Shown here: positions 1 to 5,733 of the stretch, one piece after another
Position numbering within the stretch: position 1 is the stretch's first letter
Layout: each line of letters opens with the position of its first letter
Origin: Legionellales bacterium
Lineage (GTDB): Bacteria; Pseudomonadota; Gammaproteobacteria; Legionellales; Legionellaceae
Length of the DNA stretch: 5,733 bases
Direction: 5' to 3'
NCBI GenBank assembly: GCA_020050955.1
Contig: JAGVJT010000073.1
Span: forward strand, 1 to 5,733
Translations under genes and position numbers: made by a program
Notes under the pieces: model-generated
What the model saw: the letters and a program-made list of their open reading frames with translations, nothing else
The model's database searches: none
Told to the model about the DNA's origin: nothing

Positions 1-198
1 CCATCAGGTGTTGATCGATTGGGGTTTTATGCTCCATCACCTGCTATCCAATCGCAAAAACCTGTTCTTATGGATGACGCTGGGTTAAAAAATTACTCTG
101 GAGGCGTGCGCTTTTGGAATGAGTTGGTGGGTATTCGTGCACCTGCATTGCCTCAAGTGACGACAGAGACCTCCAGTGAGCCAGTATTAAGGGGTTAG
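1..198 (+). CDS. C-terminal 65 residues of an unrecognised protein (5' end outside window)
   Basis: Frame 1 is open from the first base to a TAG stop at 196-198, giving 65 residues that start PSGVDRLGFYAPSPAIQ and end SSEPVLRG. The tail after about residue 50 is rich in Pro, Thr, Ser and Glu and looks disordered. No cysteine, membrane segment or catalytic motif is visible. The part before it contains GGVRFWNELVGIRAPALPQ, which looks like ordinary folded protein, but I cannot assign it to a family. The support for coding is the uninterrupted frame, the plausible composition, and the 10-base gap to the next gene on the same strand, which suggests an operon with ychJ and yheT. The stop overlaps the only purine-rich stretch (AAGGGG, 189-194) upstream of ychJ, so translation of the two may be linked. 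Function unknown. Confidence 0.6.
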   Translation, partial: PSGVDRLGFYAPSPAIQSQKPVLMDDAGLKNYSGGVRFWNELVGIRAPALPQVTTETSSEPVLRG

Positions 199-208
199 AG
201 TACTAACT

Positions 209-700
209 ATGAGTGCTTCTTGCCCATGTGGTTCATCTTTTGATTACTTAACTTGTTGTGGTCAGTACATTGAACAGCATCAGGTGCCATTAACGCCAGA
301 AGCATTAATGCGCTCGCGCTACAGTGCATACACACGTGCGAACATGGATTACATTCAGCAAACCATGCGAGGTAAACCTGCGTTAGGCTTTGATGCTAAT
401 CAAGTCGGAAAATGGGCAAAAAAAGTTTGGTGGTTGCGTTTACAAGTGATGAATGCAACGATGATAAATGACACACAAGGCTATGTAGAGTTTGTTGCGA
501 CTTACCTTGAGGGTGCTTATCTTCATCAAATGCATGAGCGTAGTGAATTTGTGTATGACCAAGGGCGATGGTTTTATGTTGACGGTACACAGCCGACATT
601 AAGTTTGGCATTAAAGCAATTGATGACACGCAATATGCCTTGTCCCTGTGGCCATGGGAAAAGATTTAAAAATTGCCATGGACGCGCACATGATCATTAA
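209..700 (+). CDS. ychJ: YchJ family protein (UPF0225) with N- and C-terminal SEC-C zinc motifs
   Basis: The 163-residue product matches the YchJ family in length (E. coli YchJ is about 150 residues) and layout. An N-terminal SEC-C motif is formed by C5, C7, C16 and C17 (CxC-x8-CC), and a C-terminal one by C145, C147, C156 and H157 (CxC-x8-CH); each should bind one zinc. Between them lies the NTF2-like middle domain, starting with the family signature EALMRSRYSAYTRANMDYI (about residues 31-49) and including the aromatic stretch KVWWLRLQV. The cellular role of YchJ is not established; SEC-C motifs are known from the C-terminus of SecA, where they bind SecB. ATG 209 is the only reasonable start, because the same frame has a TAA at 188-190 and no other start codon between. 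The nearest ribosome-binding-like run, AAGGGG at 189-194, is 14 bases away, farther than usual. The gene overlaps yheT by 11 bases. Confidence 0.93.
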   Translation: MSASCPCGSSFDYLTCCGQYIEQHQVPLTPEALMRSRYSAYTRANMDYIQQTMRGKPALGFDANQVGKWAKKVWWLRLQVMNATMINDTQGYVEFVATYLEGAYLHQMHERSEFVYDQGRWFYVDGTQPTLSLALKQLMTRNMPCPCGHGKRFKNCHGRAHDH

Positions 701-1652
701 TAGTTCTTTTAAGCCTGCTTGGTGGTTGCTTAACACTCACGCACAAACGGTTTATCCCACGCTTATGAAGCGTCCAAACACGGTGATTGATGAGGTCGAG
801 CGCCTTGAGCTTTCGGACGGTGATTTTATTGATTTAGCATGGTCAACGCGAGGTTTAAGCCAGAATACGCCATTAGTTATTTTTTTACATGGTTTGGGCG
901 GTAACATGGATTCAAGCTATGTCGTTAGACAGTTTGAAGCTTTTTATCAACATGGTTGGCGTGCTGTCTTGATGCATTTTAGAGGTGCAAGTGCAGAGCC
1001 TAATCGATTGGCGCGAGTTTATCATGCGGGTGATACGGCTGATTTTGATCATGTGTTGCGTTTGCTGCATCAACGTGAGCCCCGTACTAAGAAAGTTGCT
1101 GTGGGTATCTCTCTGGGGGGAAATGTTTTATTAAAATGGCTCGGGGAGCAATGTGAACAAGACATGATTCAAGCCGCTGTGGCCGTTTCGGTGCCTTTTC
1201 AGTTGCATGTATTAGCTGACACGCTTAATCATGGGGTAGCACAATTTTATCAACGGTATTTATTGCGTCGTTTTAACCGTATTTTTGTAAAAAAAGCAGC
1301 TCAATTGCCGTTTTCATTGAATGATTTAAAAAAATGGCGTTGTTTTTGGACGTTTGACGACGCAGTTACCGCTCCTTTGCATGGTTTTGCGCACGTTCAT
1401 GCATACTATCATCAAGTGAGTTCTCGACAATACTTAGCTCGTATTGAAACGCCAACACTTATCGTGCACGCGAAAGACGATCCATTCATGACGCCGCAAG
1501 TCATTCCTCATGAGCACGAGTTATCAAATCATGTCACCTTAGAGTTAAGTGATAGAGGCGGACATGTTGGCTTTATTTCAGGCACGATTCCAGGGAAACC
1601 TGTTTATTGGTTAGACCATCGCATTCCTGATTTTTTAAGCGATTATCTTTAA
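690..1652 (+). CDS. yheT: YheT family alpha/beta hydrolase
   Basis: The product closely resembles E. coli YheT, a predicted cytoplasmic serine hydrolase of the AB-hydrolase-4 group (related to eukaryotic ABHD1/3) whose substrate is unknown. With ATG 690 as residue 1 (320 residues) the visible marks are: the opening FKPAWWLLNTHAQT, typical of family N-termini; the oxyanion segment HGLGG at 67-71; HFRGASAEPNR at 96-106; the nucleophile elbow GISLGG with Ser141; the acid in KDDPF (Asp263 or Asp264); and the catalytic His292 in GGHVGF. All triad positions are present, so the enzyme should be active. The same frame also offers GTG 648, ATG 654 and ATG 678; I prefer 690 because the family motif follows directly and the overlap with ychJ is then only 11 bases, which would suit translational coupling. 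No strong ribosome-binding site decides the matter. There is no signal peptide or membrane segment. Confidence 0.9.
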   Translation: MIINSSFKPAWWLLNTHAQTVYPTLMKRPNTVIDEVERLELSDGDFIDLAWSTRGLSQNTPLVIFLHGLGGNMDSSYVVRQFEAFYQHGWRAVLMHFRGASAEPNRLARVYHAGDTADFDHVLRLLHQREPRTKKVAVGISLGGNVLLKWLGEQCEQDMIQAAVAVSVPFQLHVLADTLNHGVAQFYQRYLLRRFNRIFVKKAAQLPFSLNDLKKWRCFWTFDDAVTAPLHGFAHVHAYYHQVSSRQYLARIETPTLIVHAKDDPFMTPQVIPHEHELSNHVTLELSDRGGHVGFISGTIPGKPVYWLDHRIPDFLSDYL

Positions 1653-1670
1653 CTATCTTACACGAAATGC

Positions 1671-1704
1671 TCTGACAATGTTCTCTGTGCTTGCCAGATT
1701 TTTT
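1671..1704 (+). terminator. Candidate Rho-independent terminator after yheT
   Basis: Nineteen bases after the yheT stop, TCTGACAA (1671-1678) can pair with TTGCCAGA (1691-1698) with one A/C mismatch around a 12-base loop, and six T follow at once (1699-1704). This is the usual order for an intrinsic terminator reading on the + strand. The stem is short and poor in GC, so efficiency may be modest. It overlaps and competes with the stem at 1682-1718. Confidence 0.45.
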
Positions 1705-1718
1705 GTCATGCACAGAGA
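1682..1718. other. Perfect 9-bp inverted repeat between convergent genes
   Basis: TCTCTGTGC (1682-1690) is the exact reverse complement of GCACAGAGA (1710-1718), with a 19-base loop that contains the T run of the candidate terminator. Two wobble pairs and one T-A pair can extend the stem to 1679 and 1721. It lies in the 104-base gap between two convergent genes, where a stem active on both strands would be useful. No strong T run follows on either strand (only GTTTTAT a few bases further on +), so it could be a 3' end stabiliser or an alternative fold of the terminator. Confidence 0.45.
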
Positions 1719-1756
1719 GTAACGTTTTATCGAAGTTTTATTTTGTGATCAAATAA

Positions 1757-4700
1757 TCATTGATTAGGTACATTTTGATTACCTAATGAACCACGCATCA
1801 CATTTTCTAACTCAGTAAGTTTTGTCTCGAAATCAATGATTTTTTCACCAATCGATGTTGGCGGTGGTGGAGTAAAAAAATGATCGCGGTTAAACATCCA
1901 CCTTGCACCTGGTGTGCTTGTTGCTGCCATCGTTGGTCCGCCGACTATGCTTGCTATAAAGACATCAATCAGGTTGAAGAGTGATCTAAATGCTTCACTT
2001 ATGACACCTAAAATATGATGTTTGTCATGACGCTCGGCTTCAAGTGCTTCTTTATAATATGCATTTTTGATGTAGTTAGTACAATCTCTCTTATACCGAG
2101 TATATGCTTTGATATCTTTAGGCTCATCACGAAAATTTTCTGTACGCCTTTTAAGTGATGCAGTAAGCGTACTAATTGGTCCTGACGGTTGCTCATGTTG
2201 TATTGATATGAGCACTTCAATCATTTTTTGCACAGCATCATTGATAGATTTTTGATTCAAATCTCTTGCAGGTTGTTGAGCTGCGGGCGGTTGCTCTGCA
2301 CGTTGTTGCTCTGCACGTTGTTGCTCTGCGCGTCGTTGCTCTGCGCGTTGTTGCTCTGCACGTTGTTGCTCTGCGCGTTGTTGCTCTGCACGTTGTTGCT
2401 CTGCGCGTTGTTGCTCTGCACGTCGTTGCTCTGCGCGTTGTTGCTCTGCACGTCGTTGCTCTGCGCGTTGTTGCTCTGCGCGTTGTTGCTCTGCACGTTG
2501 TTGCTCTGCGCGTTGTTGCTCTGCAAGTCGCTGCTCTGCGCGTTGTTGCTCTGCACGTTGTTGCTCTGCACGTTGTTGCTCTGCACGTTGTTGCTCTGCA
2601 CGTTGTTGCTCTGCGAGTCGCTGCTCTGCACGTCGTTGCTCTGCACGTCGTTGCTCTGTAGGTGGTTTTGGTGCAGGTGGTTTTGCTACAAGTCGTTGTT
2701 GAACTGTAGGATCTGCAGCAGGCGGTTGAGCTTTTGGTGCAGCCGGCTGTTGTGCTGGTCGTGTTGTAGGCTGTTGAGCTGCAGATGTCAGTGGAAACGG
2801 CATAAAACCACGTGTGCTTTCAATCAGCTCACCCCAAGATTCTTGGGCCTTGCGCTCGAAAAACTCATAAGACTCATGGGTCGTTGACTGTTCTTGCAAT
2901 CGACTATGCCATGCATCGCTCATGTTTGAGAGGCAATCTACCCATGCTTCTTTTAAGCGATATTGTACTTCAACATCACGCACATTTCTTAAGGCATGAA
3001 AGATGATGTCTGAGTAATTTGCAATCAAGCGCTCTTTTTTGCGTTCATCTTGTTTTTGTTCTTGGTTAAGTTGTGTATTCAATGTTTGTATGCTTCGCGC
3101 AAGCAGATATTGATGTTTTAACGCATCATTAGTTCTAATTTCCTGCCATATGGCTTTCGAGCGTTTTGTTCGTCCTTCTGGTCTTGCCGCATGCTTTTCA
3201 AGTTTTGCGCGAAGATGTTCACGTTCTCGCTCTATAATGGCATCCAAGCGTGAGCTTAAGGCTTCGTTTTGTCTTATACGGTGGAACTCGTAGCAGATTT
3301 GGGTAAAGTTAATGATTTCTTTAACTTCACCTGGATGCCCATTGCGGCCTTGGCGACCATCGCGTTGTTTTCGTGTGCGAGGTTTTGTGATGTTTGTGTT
3401 TAATACCAATAAACCTAATTCAGACACGGGTTTAATGTCCGTGCCGCGTCCCATACGAGAGCTAATCGTAATGGCACCTGCACGACTTGCAAGAGGCACA
3501 ATGCTATTTTCAGAAATGCCTTTATCGTTTGTATCTTCGATAAATAATCCATCTCTCTGTAATCGCTGCCAAATTTGAGGATGCTGTTCAGCTAATTGGG
3601 TTGCTATTTTTTTTGATAAGCGTTTAACAGCGATATCATCGTCACACGTGATTAAAACGGGGCGTCCTGCGTTCACTGCACCAACAATTTCATTAACAAG
3701 TTCTTGGACTTGTGCTTTTTCACCTTGCTCTATGGCATGTTGCCATGCTTCTTCTGATGCATTTTCTTCAGGGTTTTCTCCGCAATACACGGGTGGGTGA
3801 TAGATGCTGCTGGTTTCTTTATTGGTTGGCATTTTTAATACTTGGGTAATACCGTATTCTGCATAAGCGCTTACTTCATCGCCATTTCCCGCTGTGCCAG
3901 TACAGCCTTCTCGTTTGCTATACCAATGCTGCATCATGTAAGCAATGTTGAATGAAAAGCCTACTTTTGTGATAGGGTCGATAAAAAAGTTTGTCGGTTG
4001 ATTGTGCTCTTTTGCTTCTGAGTTTAGTTTTGTATGCAATAATTGTTGCACCATGTCACTGTAGGTTGCGCCTTTAATGATCTGGTTATCGATCATCACT
4101 TCGGCGACTCGCACGGGAATTTCATATTCCGCACCATCTTCTGGTCTTGGAATACGTTTGGTTTGACCCGCAACTGAGTAATTAACGCCTTCTTGCATGC
4201 TATTGACTTTGTGCGCTGCACGCAAAAGTACCATAAAATGTTCATCTCGTTTTGCTTGATACTTTGAGTCTTCGCTTAAATCAGGGCGTAGATATTTCTC
4301 GTAGAACGCCGCTGCATTAGGGTTTTGTTTTGCTTTTTCTTGCAAAAGACTACACAATTGTTTTAGATGAACATTCGCTTGAATTTGTATTTTGCCTTCT
4401 TGATTGGTATAAAAAGGTGTGCGTTGTGGATTTTTATAATATTCCCATATGACCTCGTACACCCATGCATCTGGATTATGTGGACCATTATTTCCGATGC
4501 TCGCAGCATAATTAAATTGCGTCTCATCATCATGCAACACATAATCAATTTCATCGATATAAGCTACACGAATGCTGGGATCAAGATTGATTGGCGGTTG
4601 AGTATTTTGCCAGGTCTGATTAGACATGAAGAGCGCAAATTGCCCTGCTGTAGAATAGTTGACCGCACCAATACCATGTTCATCAAGCTTATCGTGGTAG

Positions 4701-5659
4701 TCTTGTGCTTCAGAGTTTGCGTGAATGAGCGCATGGCGAATGCCCATATTATCTAAGACAGAAATGGCTTCGGGATAATCACGTTCTGGTAAGCTTTCTT
4801 TAGAGCTAAAGGCATCGACAACATGGCCGGTTAGTGCAAGATATGCAGTGCGCATAAGCGTAACTAAACTTTTACCCTCACCGGTTTGAAGTTGCAAAAT
4901 CATGCTTTCATCGCTATGACGCGCAGCATAAACAAGTGCCAAAAGCTGGGTATCATTTAGTATTTTACCGTTTGTGCGTAGCATAATTTGGCGCATACAC
5001 GCGAGAACCTCAGGCAAAGCATCAGGAAGATTCCTTCGCTTTTCGTGCAAATATTGTTTAAGTGCATCATCATTATGCTGTCTTAATGTTTGGCCAATTT
5101 GTTGAATGCGATTGAAGTCCCCAATGAGGTTACGTTTTTCCTCGGTACTTAGTAGTTGTCCCTCTTGCGGTCCGTTTTTTTTGCGTTTTAAACCATTGAG
5201 CACTCGATGAAAATCAGAGTCGGGTGTAGGCGCTGAGTCCAATTGATACAAGTTAAACGAATAGTCGCGAAGCATGTTGTCAACGTGACGTTGCTTAAAG
5301 CGTTGAATGAGAACATTTGCATTTTGAGTGCGAGGTGTATCTCTTAATAATTGCGTTAATTGTGTTTTGTTTGGAATATGTTTTGATCGATCGTAAAACG
5401 TGACTAATGCTTCAAGATTTTGTTCTGACCAATGAAGTAGTCGCTCTTGAATGTTTTGAATTTCTACGTGATTGTAAGCATCGTTTGAATTTTTTAGTAA
5501 TTGAATTAAAAGAATCGAAATCAAACGATCTTTACGAGTAATAGGGCGACTTGGGTCTGTTGCCCACTTTTGGTCTCTTGCATCTGAAGTTGGATTTGCT
5601 ACCAAATGATCTTCTGTCTGACTCCAGGGTATCGCGAAAATCTCAGAGAGATCGCGCAT
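1757..5659 (-). CDS. Large SecA-like ATPase with pentapeptide-repeat linker and C-terminal module
   Basis: The 1300-residue product has a SecA-type motor core at about 225-780. Visible counterparts are the Q-motif-like LNDTQLL (234-240), Walker A QTGEGKS (258-264; SecA has RTGEGKT), YLALTG (273-278), Walker B YIDEID (367-372), CTGTAG (586-591), PTN (611-613), SRMGRGTDI (734-742) and motif VI RDGRQGRNGHPG (766-777). About 215 residues separate Walker B from TGTA, as in SecA, where the preprotein-crosslinking domain is inserted; EGVNYSVAGQTKR and GATYSDMVQQL look like the end of that insertion. Residues 1-220 are helical-looking and not SecA-like. Residues 795-945 are charged and helical, 955-1000 Pro/Ala-rich, 1001-1125 a pentapeptide array, and 1131-1300 a separate module with a hydrophobic amphipathic stretch (1216-1240). 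There is no SEC-C zinc motif, so it is not housekeeping SecA. ATP hydrolysis is likely; substrate and location are unknown. ATG 5659 is the first start in the window, but the frame stays open to the edge. No operon partner is visible. Confidence 0.88.
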   Translation of the reverse strand: MRDLSEIFAIPWSQTEDHLVANPTSDARDQKWATDPSRPITRKDRLISILLIQLLKNSNDAYNHVEIQNIQERLLHWSEQNLEALVTFYDRSKHIPNKTQLTQLLRDTPRTQNANVLIQRFKQRHVDNMLRDYSFNLYQLDSAPTPDSDFHRVLNGLKRKKNGPQEGQLLSTEEKRNLIGDFNRIQQIGQTLRQHNDDALKQYLHEKRRNLPDALPEVLACMRQIMLRTNGKILNDTQLLALVYAARHSDESMILQLQTGEGKSLVTLMRTAYLALTGHVVDAFSSKESLPERDYPEAISVLDNMGIRHALIHANSEAQDYHDKLDEHGIGAVNYSTAGQFALFMSNQTWQNTQPPINLDPSIRVAYIDEIDYVLHDDETQFNYAASIGNNGPHNPDAWVYEVIWEYYKNPQRTPFYTNQEGKIQIQANVHLKQLCSLLQEKAKQNPNAAAFYEKYLRPDLSEDSKYQAKRDEHFMVLLRAAHKVNSMQEGVNYSVAGQTKRIPRPEDGAEYEIPVRVAEVMIDNQIIKGATYSDMVQQLLHTKLNSEAKEHNQPTNFFIDPITKVGFSFNIAYMMQHWYSKREGCTGTAGNGDEVSAYAEYGITQVLKMPTNKETSSIYHPPVYCGENPEENASEEAWQHAIEQGEKAQVQELVNEIVGAVNAGRPVLITCDDDIAVKRLSKKIATQLAEQHPQIWQRLQRDGLFIEDTNDKGISENSIVPLASRAGAITISSRMGRGTDIKPVSELGLLVLNTNITKPRTRKQRDGRQGRNGHPGEVKEIINFTQICYEFHRIRQNEALSSRLDAIIEREREHLRAKLEKHAARPEGRTKRSKAIWQEIRTNDALKHQYLLARSIQTLNTQLNQEQKQDERKKERLIANYSDIIFHALRNVRDVEVQYRLKEAWVDCLSNMSDAWHSRLQEQSTTHESYEFFERKAQESWGELIESTRGFMPFPLTSAAQQPTTRPAQQPAAPKAQPPAADPTVQQRLVAKPPAPKPPTEQRRAEQRRAEQRLAEQQRAEQQRAEQQRAEQQRAEQQRAEQRLAEQQRAEQQRAEQQRAEQQRAEQRRAEQQRAEQRRAEQQRAEQQRAEQQRAEQQRAEQQRAEQRRAEQQRAEQQRAEQPPAAQQPARDLNQKSINDAVQKMIEVLISIQHEQPSGPISTLTASLKRRTENFRDEPKDIKAYTRYKRDCTNYIKNAYYKEALEAERHDKHHILGVISEAFRSLFNLIDVFIASIVGGPTMAATSTPGARWMFNRDHFFTPPPPTSIGEKIIDFETKLTELENVMRGSLGNQNVPNQ
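2270..2284. repeat. Imperfect direct repeat flanking the array, copy 1
   Basis: AGGTTGTTGAGCTGC adjoins the low-coordinate end of the 15-bp array and matches 14 of 15 bases with AGGCTGTTGAGCTGC at 2768-2782. Both copies encode the peptide AAQQP in the same frame (residues 1126-1130 here). The match may reflect an older, wider repeat tract that has since diverged. Confidence 0.5.
2285..2659 (-). repeat. 15-bp tandem repeat, 25 units, coding for (AEQQR)n
   Basis: Twenty-five in-frame 15-bp units encode residues 1001-1125 of the SecA-like protein. Sixteen read AEQQR; the others are AEQRR, AEQRL, an initial TEQRR and a final AEQPP. On the + strand the common unit is RCGTTGTTGCTCTGC. Most differences are the third base of the Arg codon (CGT or CGC, synonymous) and CAA to CGA (Gln to Arg). 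The period is a multiple of three, so gain or loss of units keeps the frame. Five residues per unit spread the charges evenly round a helix and leave no hydrophobic seam, so a long single helix or a flexible spacer is more likely than a classical coiled coil. Confidence 0.95.
2768..2782. repeat. Imperfect direct repeat flanking the array, copy 2
   Basis: AGGCTGTTGAGCTGC differs by one base from the copy at 2270-2284 and encodes AAQQP at residues 960-964, at the start of the Pro/Ala/Gln-rich linker that leads into the pentapeptide array. Confidence 0.5.
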
Positions 5660-5671
5660 TAAACCGTGATT

Positions 5672-5676
5672 TCCTC
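5672..5676 (-). promoter_or_regulatory. Possible ribosome-binding site for the SecA-like gene
   Basis: The - strand reads GAGGA here, 12 bases before ATG 5659. The sequence is a good Shine-Dalgarno match, but the spacing is longer than the usual 5-9 bases. It supports ATG 5659 only weakly, since the reading frame also continues upstream without a stop. Confidence 0.3.
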
Positions 5677-5733
5677 GATGACGAAAATAGCCGTTGTTTA
5701 TCTGTCTGAATAAGTGTTCGACGTTTTTTTGCC

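Noticed and set aside
396..629. 77-residue reading frame on the - strand
   Set aside because: It lies wholly inside ychJ, shows no recognisable protein features and is best explained as a shadow.
209..700. Functional link between YchJ SEC-C motifs and the SecA-like protein
   Set aside because: SEC-C motifs are named after the SecA tail, but they occur in many unrelated proteins. The genes are convergent with a likely terminator between, so the proximity may be chance.
1763..1787. 8-bp inverted repeat ATTAGGTA/TACCTAAT as a terminator for the - strand gene
   Set aside because: It lies within the last codons and has no T run after it on the - strand; it may help end the transcript, but the evidence is too thin.
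2285..2659. CRISPR-like array
   Set aside because: Units of 15 bp are directly adjacent, with no unique spacers, and read in frame inside a long protein.
2228..2887. Long + strand reading frames rich in Leu-Leu-Cys or Val-Ala-Leu across the repeat, and a - strand frame rich in Gln-Ser-Asn
   Set aside because: The 15-bp unit is a multiple of three and has no stop in several frames, so open frames arise automatically. The products are pure repeat and lie over the SecA-like coding frame.
1757..5659. Annotation as the essential secA
   Set aside because: The N-terminus, the region after the motor core and the C-terminus do not match SecA, and the CxC zinc motif is absent.
5660..5733. Sigma-70 promoter for the SecA-like gene
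   Set aside because: TATTTT with TTCAGA 15 bases upstream on the - strand is a poor match in sequence and spacing, and the region may be coding.

Overview
The window looks like part of a gammaproteobacterial chromosome. It has a moderately AT-rich base composition by eye, tightly packed genes, and a ychJ-yheT gene pair whose proteins closely resemble gammaproteobacterial families. A large SecA-like protein with a low-complexity repeat and a separate C-terminal module would suit a host-associated lineage such as Legionellales. That placement is an inference; no sequence here fixes the taxon.

Layout. Positions 1-198 hold the last 65 codons of an unrecognised + strand gene. After a 10-base gap come ychJ (209-700; a protein with SEC-C zinc motifs at both ends) and yheT (690-1652 with the preferred start; an alpha/beta hydrolase), which overlap by 11 bases. 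The three + strand genes are probably co-transcribed. The 104-base gap at 1653-1756 separates yheT from a convergent gene. It holds two overlapping inverted repeats, one of which precedes a run of six T, so it probably acts as a terminator. From 1757 to 5659 the - strand carries one 1300-residue reading frame.

The large protein is the notable item. Residues about 225-780 contain a SecA-type (DEAD-like) ATPase core with recognisable counterparts of the Q motif, Walker A, Walker B, the TGTA motif, the GRGTD motif and the arginine-rich motif VI, plus an insertion the size of the preprotein-binding domain. It is not the housekeeping SecA: it has an unrelated N-terminal region of about 220 residues, no C-terminal SEC-C zinc motif, a Pro/Ala-rich linker, 25 pentapeptide units (mostly AEQQR) encoded by a 15-bp tandem repeat, and a C-terminal module of about 170 residues. 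I do not recognise a characterised homologue. A role as a secreted or specialised SecA-related motor is possible but unproven. Its reading frame stays open from the first ATG to the window edge, so the true start may lie outside the window.

No tRNA, rRNA, CRISPR array or insertion sequence was seen. No gene-free stretch exceeds 300 bases.
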